Assembly (NCBI GenBank): GCA_029071345.1
Contig: JAIEAO010000035.1
Location: 1-46,603, forward strand
DNA from: Muribaculaceae bacterium
GTDB lineage: Bacteria; Bacteroidota; Bacteroidia; Bacteroidales; Muribaculaceae
Length of the DNA stretch: 46,603 nucleotides
Direction of reading: 5' to 3'
A program made the translations under genes and the position numbers. Positions 32,983-41,016 of the stretch are shown one piece after another. The notes under the pieces were generated by a model. That model did no database searches. It was not told the DNA's origin and saw nothing but the letters and a program-made list of their open reading frames with translations. Within the stretch, counting starts at the first letter, position 1, and every line of letters begins with the position of its first letter.

Positions 32983-33939
32983 TTAGGCTTTCAGCTTCTT
33001 CTCGAGGTTGAGGAGCATATCTTTTGTCATGGCGTCGAGGTCATATTCCGGCTTCCATCCCCATTCCTCACGGGCGCAGGTGTCGTCAAGGCTATCGGGC
33101 CATGAGTCGGCGATTTTCTGACGCAACGGGTCGAGTTCGTAAGTCATCTTGAACTCGGGGCGGTACTCCTTAATCTTATTATATATGATCTCGGGATCAA
33201 AGCTCATCGAGGCGATGTTGAATGAGTTACGGTGTTTGAGCTTCGCGGGGTCAGCTTCCATGATTTCGATGGCGGCGCGGAGTGCATCGGGCATATACAT
33301 CATATCCATGAATGTGCCGGGTTTGAGGGGGCATTTAAATTCCTCACCCTTAACAGCGGAATAATAGATGTCGACGGCATAGTCTGTAGTGCCACCACCG
33401 GGAGGAGTAACGTAAGAGATTAGCCCCGGGAAACGCACCGAACGGGTGTCGACACCGAAACGGCGTGCATAATAATCGGAAAGCATCTCGCCGGTAACTT
33501 TCGTTACGCCGTAGATGGTTTCAGGACGCTGCACAGTATCCTGCGGGGTCTTGGTGTGCGGGGTGTCGGGACCGAAAGATCCGATGCTGCTCGGAGTGAA
33601 GAGCGCGCAGTTCTTTTCGCGTGAGATTTCGAGACAGTTGTAAAGTCCACCAACACCGATCTTCCATGCAAGCTGAGGTTTTGCCTCGGCCACGGCCGAG
33701 AGAAGCGCCGCGAGATTGTAGATGGTGTCGATCTTATATTTATCGACTGCTTCGGCGATCTGCGCGGGGTTTGTGATGTCTACTATCTCTGAAGGACCGC
33801 TCTCTGCGAGCTCACCTTTAGGCTCGGCTCCCGGGATGTAACCGGCTACTACGTTTCCATTGGGATACTCCCTGCGGAGTTTCATGGTCAACTCCGAACC
33901 TATCTGGCCTGTGGCACCGATAATAAGTATATTTTTCAT
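32983..33939 (-). CDS. L-threonine 3-dehydrogenase (NAD-dependent epimerase type)
   Basis: The 318-residue cytosolic short-chain-dehydrogenase-like enzyme oxidises threonine to 2-amino-3-ketobutyrate. It has the NAD motif GATGQIG (residues 8-14), the YNLAALLSAVAE segment (about 74-85), SSIGSFGP (about 117-124), and catalytic YGVTK (about 143-147). VRFPGLIS and GGGTTDYAVDIYY are characteristic of this threonine-dehydrogenase class rather than sugar epimerases. It is divergent from the 2-amino-3-ketobutyrate CoA ligase gene, which performs the next step, and this supports the assignment. Confidence 0.93.
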   Translation of the reverse strand: MKNILIIGATGQIGSELTMKLRREYPNGNVVAGYIPGAEPKGELAESGPSEIVDITNPAQIAEAVDKYKIDTIYNLAALLSAVAEAKPQLAWKIGVGGLYNCLEISREKNCALFTPSSIGSFGPDTPHTKTPQDTVQRPETIYGVTKVTGEMLSDYYARRFGVDTRSVRFPGLISYVTPPGGGTTDYAVDIYYSAVKGEEFKCPLKPGTFMDMMYMPDALRAAIEIMEADPAKLKHRNSFNIASMSFDPEIIYNKIKEYRPEFKMTYELDPLRQKIADSWPDSLDDTCAREEWGWKPEYDLDAMTKDMLLNLEKKLKA

Positions 33940-33960
33940 GATACGCGTCTAAATTTTTCA

Positions 33961-33998
33961 CAAATTTAGCGAATTTTCATAAATAATAGTTAAATTTG
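33961..33998. promoter_or_regulatory. Divergent −7 boxes of the threonine degradation genes
   Basis: TAAATTTG on the minus strand (33961-33968) faces tdh and TAAATTTG on the plus strand (33991-33998) faces kbl. Neither has a perfect TTTG at −33. The two boxes lie 22 bp apart and could be controlled together. Confidence 0.5.
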
Positions 33999-34029
33999 GA
34001 AAAAATAAAAACTAAAAATTTTTAATATC

Positions 34030-35223
34030 ATGTATAACAATTTTCAAAAACATCTGCAGAAGGAATTGCAGGATATCAAAGATGCCGGCCTTTACAAGCA
34101 GGAACGCGTTATCGTCACACCCCAAAGCTCTGATATTGAGGTTGAAAACGTAAACGGCGAAGTGCTTAACTTCTGCGCCAACAATTATCTCGGTCTGGCA
34201 GATAACTCCCGGCTTATCGAGGCTGCCAAGAAAGCTATGGATAACCGAGGATTCGGAATGTCGTCAGTGCGCTTCATCTGCGGCACTCAGGATCTTCACA
34301 AGGAACTCGAAAAGTCTATCAGCGATTATTTCAAAACCGAAGATACTATCCTCTATGCAGCGTGTTTCGATGCCAACGGCGGTCTGTTCGAGCCACTCTT
34401 CACTGAGGAGGACGCCATCATCTCCGACTCTCTTAATCATGCATCGATCATCGACGGCGTGCGTCTTTGCAAGGCCAAACGTTTCCGCTATAAGAATGCC
34501 GATATGGAAGACCTGGAGCGCTGCCTTCAGGAAGCCAAGGATTGTCGCTTCAAGGTGATTGCCACCGACGGTGTCTTCTCTATGGACGGCAATGTGGCTC
34601 CGATGGATAAGATCTGCGAACTCGCGGAGAAATACGATGCATTGGTGATGGTGGATGAAAGCCATTCTGCAGGCGTTGTTGGAAAGACTGGTCACGGCGT
34701 AGCGGAGAAATTCGACTGCTACGGCAAGATCGATATTTTCACCGGCACGCTCGGCAAATCGTTCGGTGGCGCAATGGGCGGATTCACCACAGGCCGCAAG
34801 GAGATCATCGATATGCTCCGTCAGCGTTCACGTCCTTATCTCTTCTCCAACTCTGTTGCCCCTTCGATCGTGGGTGCAAGTATCGAGATGTTCAAAATGC
34901 TTGGCGAGAACGACGACCTCCACACCCGACTGATGGAGAATGTGGAATATTTCCGCAATAAGATGCTTGAGGCAGGTTTCGATATCAAGCCTACACAGAG
35001 TGCGATCTGCGCCGTGATGCTTTACGATGCCAAACTGTCGCAGGATTTCGCAGCCGAGATGCAGAAAGAGGGTATTTATGTTACCGGTTTCTACTATCCC
35101 GTGGTGCCGAAAGATCAGGCCCGCATCCGCGTACAGCTTTCCGCAGCTCACACCCGCGAACAGCTTGACAAAGCCATCGCAGCCTTCATCAAAGTCGGCA
35201 AAAAACTCAATGTCCTCAAATAA
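34030..35223 (+). CDS. kbl: Glycine C-acetyltransferase (2-amino-3-ketobutyrate CoA ligase)
   Basis: The 397-residue PLP enzyme cleaves 2-amino-3-ketobutyrate with CoA to glycine and acetyl-CoA. It has the alpha-oxoamine synthase fold: NFCANNYLGLADN (about 47-59), GFGMSSVRFICGTQDLHKELE (about 75-95), ATDGVFSMDGNVAPM (about 177-191), and VMVDESHSAGVVG (about 206-218). The PLP lysine is in TGTLGKSFGGAMGG (K243). Together with the divergent dehydrogenase it forms the two-step threonine degradation route. The opening MYNNFQKHLQKELQDI is normal for the family. Confidence 0.96.
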   Translation: MYNNFQKHLQKELQDIKDAGLYKQERVIVTPQSSDIEVENVNGEVLNFCANNYLGLADNSRLIEAAKKAMDNRGFGMSSVRFICGTQDLHKELEKSISDYFKTEDTILYAACFDANGGLFEPLFTEEDAIISDSLNHASIIDGVRLCKAKRFRYKNADMEDLERCLQEAKDCRFKVIATDGVFSMDGNVAPMDKICELAEKYDALVMVDESHSAGVVGKTGHGVAEKFDCYGKIDIFTGTLGKSFGGAMGGFTTGRKEIIDMLRQRSRPYLFSNSVAPSIVGASIEMFKMLGENDDLHTRLMENVEYFRNKMLEAGFDIKPTQSAICAVMLYDAKLSQDFAAEMQKEGIYVTGFYYPVVPKDQARIRVQLSAAHTREQLDKAIAAFIKVGKKLNVLK

Positions 35224-35244
35224 TCAGATTTCGTCTCATAAAAC

Positions 35245-35283
35245 GACGGGATGCCGGATCTGCTCCGGCATCCCGTCATTTTT
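35245..35283 (+). terminator. Terminator of kbl
   Basis: Perfect 14-bp GC-rich stem (35245-35258 with 35264-35277), five-base loop, then ATTTTT. Confidence 0.92.
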
Positions 35284-35349
35284 AGCAGATAACACTATCC
35301 ATAAAAATAAAATTTTACATAAGTTGTTTCCTGATTTGGAACTATTTTG

Positions 35350-35357
35350 TATCTTTG
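35350..35357 (+). promoter_or_regulatory. −7 box of the toxin-antitoxin operon
   Basis: TATCTTTG followed by CAGTG, 21 bp before the toxin ATG. The −33 element is not clear. Confidence 0.45.
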
Positions 35358-35377
35358 CAGTGTTATTACAATAGATA

Positions 35378-35722
35378 ATGGAAAATCCCGTATTTAAATT
35401 CCTATTATTAGAAGCCGCAAGAGACTTTCTTAAGTCTTTGCCCTTGCAGGCACGAAATAAAATTTATTATAACATCAGGAAAGTGCAAGGAGGAATTAAA
35501 GATAATGAGCTGTTCAAAAAATTGGAAAACACTGAAATATGGGAATTTCGGACACTTTATAATGGAGTTGCTTATAGATTGTTTTCATTTTGGGATAAAG
35601 ATGCTGAAACATTTGTAATAGCTACCCACGGAATTATAAAGAAAACACAGAAGACTCCTTCTAAAGAGATTGCAAAAGCAGAAGAGATAAGACAGAAATA
35701 TTTTGAATCAAAGAATAAGTAG
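35378..35722 (+). CDS. RelE/HigB-type toxin (Gp49-like)
   Basis: The 114-residue basic protein fits the HigB/phage Gp49-like (DUF891) toxin fold. It starts FKFLLLEAARDFLKSLPLQARNKIYYNI, then ELFKKLENTEIWEFRTLYNGVAYRLFSFW (about 48-76) and TFVIATHGIIKKTQKTP (about 82-98), where Arg, Tyr and Lys residues are candidates for ribosome-dependent mRNA cleavage. It precedes an XRE antitoxin by 3 bp, the inverted order typical of HigBA. The region is visibly AT-rich compared with kbl, consistent with horizontal acquisition. Confidence 0.87.
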   Translation: MENPVFKFLLLEAARDFLKSLPLQARNKIYYNIRKVQGGIKDNELFKKLENTEIWEFRTLYNGVAYRLFSFWDKDAETFVIATHGIIKKTQKTPSKEIAKAEEIRQKYFESKNK

Positions 35723-35725
35723 AAA

Positions 35726-36058
35726 ATGAAACAGGTTGGCGAAATGAAATTATATTCATTTGAAGATATATTAGATGAGGACTTGGGTAAAATTGGCACA
35801 CCTGAAAGAGATGCGTTTGAAGCTGACGTCGAGTCTGAGATTCGCGCTTATCATATAGGGGAAGTAATCAAACAGGCTCGCAAAGAGAAACACCTAACGC
35901 AAGCAGAGCTGGGTGAACTGATTGGAGTGCAGAGAGCACAAATCTCTAAAATAGAAAGTGGTAAGAATCTAAATTTCTCAACGATAGCAAGGGTGTTTAA
36001 AGCTATGGGGATCCCTGCTAAATTAGCTTTTGGGCGAGTATCTGTTGCCCTATGGTAA
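35726..36058 (+). CDS. XRE-family antitoxin (HigA-like)
   Basis: The 110-residue protein has an acidic N-terminal segment (FEDILDEDLGKIGTPERDAFEADVESEI, about 12-39) and a helix-turn-helix domain. That domain is IGEVIKQARKEKHLTQAELGELIGVQRAQISKIESGKN (about residues 43-80; here HIGEVIKQAR). It should neutralise the toxin encoded 3 bp upstream and repress the shared promoter. An alternative ATG lies six codons inside (MKLYSFED). The acidic N-terminus before the DNA-binding domain is usual for HigA partners of Gp49-like toxins. Confidence 0.87.
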   Translation: MKQVGEMKLYSFEDILDEDLGKIGTPERDAFEADVESEIRAYHIGEVIKQARKEKHLTQAELGELIGVQRAQISKIESGKNLNFSTIARVFKAMGIPAKLAFGRVSVALW

Positions 36059-36082
36059 TATAGTGTGCTTCCGATAAAATTT

Positions 36083-36361
36083 TTATCGGAAGCGGAGAAG
36101 GAGGGCGCGGAGATATGGGGCGAGCTTATTGGATAAGAAGGCTAAAATTACAAAATAAGCTATAGAGATCATCCATGAAAATCCTTCGGCTATTCCATAA
36201 TATGATGATATCACCTTTTCACCGCTGCTTATGATGAATGTAGCGGCAAGCAATGTCAGCCCGTTTTGGACTTTGGGATAACGGTCGAAAAGTGGCATCA
36301 GTAGAATGTATAGCGAAGCCAGACTTAAAATCACCAATCTTATTATCATTTTAGTCTCCAT
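36083..36361 (-). CDS. Small three-TM membrane protein, unknown
   Basis: The 92-residue protein has three predicted membrane segments (about 7-23, 33-47, 62-78) joined by short loops, ending in a basic tail (RALLLRFR). I do not recognise a family. It is divergent from another small membrane protein with about 110 bp between starts, and follows the toxin-antitoxin pair tail to tail. A −7 box (TATTTTTG, minus, 36395-36402) supports expression. An internal Met at residue 5 is an alternative start. Confidence 0.55.
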   Translation of the reverse strand: METKMIIRLVILSLASLYILLMPLFDRYPKVQNGLTLLAATFIISSGEKVISSYYGIAEGFSWMISIAYFVILAFLSNKLAPYLRALLLRFR

Positions 36362-36424
36362 ATCCGTAATATTTGTATTCTGTGATTTGTGTTACAAAAA
36401 TAGCAAAATTTTTCAACTATCACA

Positions 36425-36454
36425 TTGCTTTCACGAAAAATATTAGTATTTTTG
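36425..36454 (+). promoter_or_regulatory. Promoter of the 36473 gene
   Basis: TTG (36425-36427), 19 bp, TATTTTTG (36447-36454) followed by CAAC, 18 bp before the ATG. Good match to the consensus apart from the first T of TTTG. Confidence 0.55.
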
Positions 36455-36472
36455 CAACATAAGAGACTGATT

Positions 36473-36835
36473 ATGCGAAACAAGTTAAAGATTTTGTTCA
36501 ATAGCGTTGCAAGTATGATTGCAATGTTGATTATAGTCTGCTGCATGAGTATAGTGGCAATGCCGGAAACCCACACCGATATGGAGGTTGTAATGGTTTG
36601 GGTAGCCGGTACATCATTTATCGCATGGATGATTTGGGCGACTTATATGCTCTTGAGCAGTAAAGATATAAAAGAGATGCCGGCGAAATCGCGCTTCGTG
36701 CTGGAGGTAGCGATATGTCTACTCTTCGGTTTCTGGGTATATATGAAAGCCTCACTTCTTGTCTTCTCGATCGTCTGGACTCCCCTAATGTTGTCGACTC
36801 TGACGCGCAGCTACAAAGAAGCCTTCCGCACCTAA
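36473..36835 (+). CDS. Small membrane protein, unknown
   Basis: The ATG at 36473 (MRNKLKILFN) gives 120 residues; an earlier in-frame start overlaps the promoter and is rejected. There are probably three membrane segments (about 11-30, 39-59, 75-105). Between the second and third is a polar loop SSKDIKEMPAKSR. No family is recognised. It is followed by an imperfect hairpin (36864-36889) and tRNA-His on the opposite strand. Confidence 0.55.
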   Translation: MRNKLKILFNSVASMIAMLIIVCCMSIVAMPETHTDMEVVMVWVAGTSFIAWMIWATYMLLSSKDIKEMPAKSRFVLEVAICLLFGFWVYMKASLLVFSIVWTPLMLSTLTRSYKEAFRT

Positions 36836-36863
36836 CCCCCAATCTTAATATCAAAGCTACAGC

Positions 36864-36889
36864 AGCGGCCGCGTCATTACGCGACCGCT
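36864..36889 (+). terminator. Possible terminator after the small membrane gene
   Basis: AGCGGCCGCGT and ACGCGACCGCT pair with one mismatch around a four-base loop, followed by TTAAT. The T-tract is weak. Confidence 0.4.
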
Positions 36890-36911
36890 TTAATGTTGGG
36901 CATAAATGAAT

Positions 36912-36940
36912 AAGGCCCGATGCTTGATGCATCGAGCCTT
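36912..36940 (-). terminator. Terminator of tRNA-His (possibly bidirectional)
   Basis: AAGGCCCGATGC pairs with GCATCGAGCCTT with one wobble. It is 5 bp past the tRNA 3' end; the minus-strand T-tract is short and the plus strand has TTTT. Confidence 0.6.
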
Positions 36941-36945
36941 TTCGG

Positions 36946-37020
<75 letters not shown>

Positions 37021-37044
37021 ATCTGCTTTCCTTCAAAAGCGATG

Positions 37045-37076
37045 CAAAGTTATAACTTTTTTTTAATACCTCCAAA
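37045..37076 (-). promoter_or_regulatory. Promoter of tRNA-His
   Basis: Minus strand TTTG (37073-37076), 20 bp, TAACTTTG (37045-37052), 24 bp before the tRNA. Exact consensus match. Confidence 0.75.
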
Positions 37077-37095
37077 TTTTTTGTGGTTTTTTTAT

Positions 37096-37103
37096 TAATT
37101 TTG
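37096..37103 (+). promoter_or_regulatory. −7 box of the porin gene
   Basis: TAATTTTG, about 70 bp upstream of the chosen ATG. It overlaps the minus-strand tRNA-His promoter region. No well-spaced TTTG was found. Confidence 0.35.
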
Positions 37104-37172
37104 TCATCCCGAGCGGTGCGAAACATCCTATTGATGCTCCATGCACGGATTTCGGGGTTCAAGATTACAGAA

Positions 37173-39242
37173 ATGAAATTATTTATACGTCTAATATTTT
37201 TACTGGCGGTCACCATATCTATGCCGGCTTTCTCACAAAGAGGATTGTCGCCTTCCGGAAGCGGATCATCGCAAAATAACTCTTCAAATTCATCATCGAA
37301 TGATAAGAAGGTCTATAAGCCCGGAAGTGCATGGACACTTTCATACCCGTTAGGCACGCATGAGGAATCGACCATCGACACTCTCCTATATAATTATCAG
37401 CGGCAGTTTGTGCCGGCAATGAATTCTGACGCATGGGCCACCACCGGCTCCTTTGCCGCCGAAGGTATAAACATGATATACTTCGACCGACCGCAACCCT
37501 CGGCTTTCATGTTTGAAGATGCGCTGGAATACTGGTTGCCGACGTTCTCAAAAGAGAAGTTTTATAATGTTTACATCCCCATGACGCTCCTTTCTTATAA
37601 TTTCGGTGGTAACCGCAACAATCATACCGACAGATTGACCGGTATATTTGCGGGCAATGTAAATAAGAAAATCGGACTGGGAGCAAATATCGATTATCTA
37701 TACACTAAAGGTGCATACAACAATCAGGCTGCGAAGAATCTTATCTATGGTTTTCAGGGCTATTTCAACTCGAACCACTATGAAATGCAGGCTTTCCTGA
37801 ATCACTACAACTCTCAGAATCAGGAGAACGGCGGTATCACCGATGATCTTTATATCGAGGATCCGGCTGTGCTTCAGGGTGGTGTCGACAGAATAGAATC
37901 CAAGAGTATCCCGACGCGCCTTAACGGTGCCCAAAACCGGCTCATCGGTGCCGAATTCTATATGTCGCATGCCTATAAGATCGGTTTCTGGCGCGACGAC
38001 ACACAGGAGGGCGACACAATCGAGCGCAAGACCCTGGTCCCGGTTACGAAATTCATCTACTCGTTCGATTATAAATATAATCACCACTCTTTCAAGAACA
38101 CGCGTGCGGATGAGGCAACCTCATTTTGGACCAACACCTATTTCAACCCATCTGCCACACTCGATGACACTCACTATTGGTCGGTGGCCAATAGCGTCGG
38201 AATCTCAATGATTGAGGGTTTTCAGAAATGGGCGAAATTCGGACTGTCAGCTTACGCCACTTACGAGTTCGATCATTTCAAGCAATCTGTGTTTGGTCTG
38301 CCAACGGCTGACGGCTCTTCAACCGGATCGGAAGATGGGTCGCTGACAAATAGCGGTCTCACTCCCCTTCCTGAAGGATTTCAGATAATGAACGATAAGA
38401 AGCGCAACCGCCTCTGGATCGGAGGAAGACTTGAGAAGATGAAAGGAACGCATTTGCGCTATGCCGCAAATGTCAAATTCGGACTTATAGGAGACGCGGC
38501 CGGAGATCTGGATATCGACGGATATGTGGAATCGCGCTTCAAGTTAGGGAAAGACACGGTGAAGATTGCCGCTGAAGGTTTCTTCCGCAATCAGACTCCG
38601 TCTTATCTCATGCGCTATTATATCTCAAATCACTTCGTATGGGATAATGATTTCGGCAAGACGAGGTCTTTTCGCGTCGGAGGTAAACTTCATATCCCAT
38701 GGACTCGCACCGATCTCCGCGCCGGAGTTGAAAATGTGCAGAACTGCGTTTATTTCAATCCTCAGTCGATGCCTCAGCAACATGGCGGGAGCGTGCAGAT
38801 ATTCTCAGCCGCTATCGACCAACGCCTGAAATTTGGCATCTGGAACTGGAATAACACAGTGACCTATCAGGTGTCGTCGAATCAAGACGTGATTCCGTTG
38901 CCGACATTGAGCATATACAGCAATATGTTCCTCGGTTTCACCGCATTTAAAGTGCTTCACATGCAGATCGGCGTTGACTGTGATTATTACACTAAATATC
39001 GAGGCTACGATTATCAACCGGCCACAATGTCTTTCCATGTTCAGGGCGAAAACCCGATAGAAGTCGGAAACTTCGCCGTAGCTAACGCATATGTCACCGC
39101 CAAGCTCTATAAAGTGCGCTTCTTCGTTCTATGGAGTCACGTTAATCAGGGACTCTTCAGCAAAAATTACTTCTCCATACCCCATTATCCTATCGATCCT
39201 CGTCAGCTCCGCTTCGGTCTATCAATCGATTTTGCCAACTAA
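37173..39242 (+). CDS. Putative outer-membrane porin (Bacteroidales porin family)
   Basis: The ATG at 37173 (MKLFIRLIFLLAVTISMPAFSQ) gives a clear signal peptide and 689 residues; the upstream 30 codons are not needed. A Ser/Asn/Gly-rich linker (about residues 24-45) precedes a long β-strand-rich domain with alternating aromatics (FYNVYIPMTLLSYNFGGN, IGAEFYMSHAYKIGFWR). The C-terminal LRFGLSIDFAN is barrel-like. It matches the 'putative porin' family that is common in Bacteroidales. Substrate unknown. It stands alone, ending in a REP-like palindrome. Confidence 0.8.
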   Translation: MKLFIRLIFLLAVTISMPAFSQRGLSPSGSGSSQNNSSNSSSNDKKVYKPGSAWTLSYPLGTHEESTIDTLLYNYQRQFVPAMNSDAWATTGSFAAEGINMIYFDRPQPSAFMFEDALEYWLPTFSKEKFYNVYIPMTLLSYNFGGNRNNHTDRLTGIFAGNVNKKIGLGANIDYLYTKGAYNNQAAKNLIYGFQGYFNSNHYEMQAFLNHYNSQNQENGGITDDLYIEDPAVLQGGVDRIESKSIPTRLNGAQNRLIGAEFYMSHAYKIGFWRDDTQEGDTIERKTLVPVTKFIYSFDYKYNHHSFKNTRADEATSFWTNTYFNPSATLDDTHYWSVANSVGISMIEGFQKWAKFGLSAYATYEFDHFKQSVFGLPTADGSSTGSEDGSLTNSGLTPLPEGFQIMNDKKRNRLWIGGRLEKMKGTHLRYAANVKFGLIGDAAGDLDIDGYVESRFKLGKDTVKIAAEGFFRNQTPSYLMRYYISNHFVWDNDFGKTRSFRVGGKLHIPWTRTDLRAGVENVQNCVYFNPQSMPQQHGGSVQIFSAAIDQRLKFGIWNWNNTVTYQVSSNQDVIPLPTLSIYSNMFLGFTAFKVLHMQIGVDCDYYTKYRGYDYQPATMSFHVQGENPIEVGNFAVANAYVTAKLYKVRFFVLWSHVNQGLFSKNYFSIPHYPIDPRQLRFGLSIDFAN

Positions 39243-39265
39243 ATTTAGGGAGATAGAAGAAGTAG

Positions 39266-39285
39266 GGACGCGATATATCGCGTCC
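39266..39285 (+). repeat. REP-like palindrome, copy 9
   Basis: Perfect GGACGCGATATATCGCGTCC with GTAG before; the 3' flank is GTAG rather than GCA, the only copy of that kind. It lies 24 bp after the porin stop. Confidence 0.95.
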
Positions 39286-39331
39286 GTAGAGAAATTACAG
39301 AAAAAAAAATAGCAATCATTAATAAAAATAC

Positions 39332-39365
39332 AGAGGTCACTATCCTTGTTGGGAAAGTAACCTCT
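39332..39365. terminator. Bidirectional terminator between porin and tpx
   Basis: AGAGGTCACT (39332-39341) and AGTAACCTCT (39356-39365). On the minus strand all ten pairs form (one G-U) and the stem is followed by GTATTTTTATT; on the plus strand one mismatch, followed by ATTTATTT. Confidence 0.7.
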
Positions 39366-39388
39366 ATTTATTTGATTACCGGTCTGTA

Positions 39389-39892
39389 TTATTCAGTTGC
39401 AAGGAGCGATTTGGCGTATTCGTAGTCCGGTTCATTAGTGATTTCATCGCAGATGGAAGTTCCCAATACTTTCCCCTCTTTGTCAAGTATCACAAGACCG
39501 CGCGCATAAAGCCCTCTCAGCGGACCGTCAGCGATCTCCACACCATAGCTCTTGCCGAAATCCGAACGGAAACCGGAAGCCGTGATTACATTCTCTATGC
39601 CATTGGCCGAGCAAAAGCGTCCGGCTGCAAACGGAAGATCCATCGACACGCAGAGCACTACGGTGTCGGGCAGATCAGCCACTTCATTGTTAAAGCGACG
39701 CACAGACATAGCGCACACCTCCGTATCTAAACTTGGGAAAATATTGAGAATCACACGCTTTCCTTTAAGATCATGGAGTGAAATATCTGATAAATCTTGT
39801 TTTGTCAATGCGAAATACGGTGCTTCTTTACCTACTTCCGGCAGTTCACCTACGGTCTGAACGGGATTACCCATAAATTTTACATTTGCCAT
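39389..39892 (-). CDS. tpx: Thiol peroxidase (Tpx, atypical 2-Cys peroxiredoxin)
   Basis: The 167-residue protein reduces hydrogen peroxide and organic peroxides. The peroxidatic Cys60 lies in FPSLDTEVCAMSVRRFN and the resolving Cys94 in AAGRFCSANGIE, the intramolecular disulfide pair of Tpx; the family usually reads DTPVCA where this has DTEVCA. No signal peptide is visible, so it should be cytosolic and recycled by thioredoxin. Length is normal. It is transcribed alone from an AT-rich upstream spacer. Confidence 0.95.
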   Translation of the reverse strand: MANVKFMGNPVQTVGELPEVGKEAPYFALTKQDLSDISLHDLKGKRVILNIFPSLDTEVCAMSVRRFNNEVADLPDTVVLCVSMDLPFAAGRFCSANGIENVITASGFRSDFGKSYGVEIADGPLRGLYARGLVILDKEGKVLGTSICDEITNEPDYEYAKSLLATE

Positions 39893-40070
39893 AACAATTA
39901 CAATGTTTCAAATTAAATACTAAATTATTCTCCTAATAAATCTAAATATAATCTAAACGATAAATCACGCACAATAGTTGGCATCACGCCTCTTAAAAGA
40001 TGTTACCGGCATCAGTGAATATCGGGTAGTTACCGGCCACTGCACTGTTATTTAATCATCTGCCCCATTA

Positions 40071-40574
40071 TTATTCGTCGCTCCGGACTTCGGTGATGAT
40101 AAGATTGGGAGCGGCTATATAAACTCGCGGCACTCCGGAGCTGGCGAAAAGATCATATATCGCTCGCGTCGGTTGCGCGGAGTAAGGCATGGTAAGGTCG
40201 TTATCTTCCCAATATTTTCTTACGGTCACGTCATCTTCGGCTCTTGAGATGCAGAAGAAATTCACATCCTCTCCTGCGCTTTGTATTTCGTCATACCAAC
40301 GCTGATAATCGGGCAACGCCCGCCTGCAGTCGGGACAAACGGTGGTAAAAAAGATTATTACGCTCTTTTTTCCTTCAAGTGATCGTGTGCTGACAGTTTC
40401 ACCGGTGTTGAGAACCACAGAGAATTCAGGAAGACGATCACCCGGTTGCAAAGACCATACCGGCTCATCCTTCTCGGTCACGCATCCTACTGCCATAATC
40501 AACACAGCAGTTAGAATAAGAGTCATTCGCAGGTAAATCCTTATTCTTATTTTACTTCGATTCAGGTATATCAT
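40071..40574 (-). CDS. Thioredoxin-like lipoprotein (TlpA/AhpC-TSA fold)
   Basis: The 167-residue protein starts at 40574, or at an ATG at 40526 that places the lipobox (MAVGC) more normally at residue 15. The mature part has LQPGDRLPEFSVVLNTGETVSTRSLEGKKSVIIFFTTVCPDCRRALP, a thioredoxin fold whose active site is CPDC. It ends with GVPRVYIAAP, the cis-proline loop. It is likely an envelope-anchored thiol-disulfide reductase or a cytochrome/peroxidase partner. It lies 179 bp upstream of tpx on the same strand, suggesting a shared redox theme but not an obvious operon. Confidence 0.82.
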   Translation of the reverse strand: MIYLNRSKIRIRIYLRMTLILTAVLIMAVGCVTEKDEPVWSLQPGDRLPEFSVVLNTGETVSTRSLEGKKSVIIFFTTVCPDCRRALPDYQRWYDEIQSAGEDVNFFCISRAEDDVTVRKYWEDNDLTMPYSAQPTRAIYDLFASSGVPRVYIAAPNLIITEVRSDE

Positions 40575-41016
40575 AATTATTTACAATATTACTCTTTTTC
40601 TATCACCACACCAAATATTCAGCCATATTATTCACGATTTTTACTACCACCTATGATTTTTTATAAATTTTAACATAAAAATTCATCATCTCTCAAAACC
40701 TTATTGACAATACAGTCGTTTTATAGACAAAGAAAATCGTTTCATGATGTTAGGTTAGTTTGAAAAAGTATTATGGAAAACACTTGAATGCGGCTGGTTG
40801 TGAAACCGGCCGCATTCATGCTTTATATTCTCACATCCGTTCATTATATTCCATCTGTTTCATATTTATGTGCATGAGTTTGGTTATTTAGCGCATCATT
40901 GCAAAGGCTAAAATATTTCATTTCATAAGAAATTTAAAGAAATTCGGGTGTGAATAGTAAGCATTTCAATTATATTTATTAATTTTACGCCCAAACTGAC
41001 CTTAACAACTTCTAAA
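40575..41016. other. Non-coding spacer between divergent genes
   Basis: About 440 bp of AT-rich sequence with no credible gene. Apart from the strong hairpin at 40785-40818, nothing is recognised; a TTGACA-like string near 40704 followed by TATAGA-like bases is noted but is not the usual promoter type here. Confidence 0.5.
40785..40818. other. Strong orphan hairpin
   Basis: TGAATGCGGCTGGTT pairs with AACCGGCCGCATTCA over 15 bp (one G-U) around a GTGA loop. There is no upstream plus-strand gene for 1.5 kb and only TGCTTTATATT follows, so an ordinary mRNA terminator is unlikely. It might end a small RNA. Confidence 0.55.
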
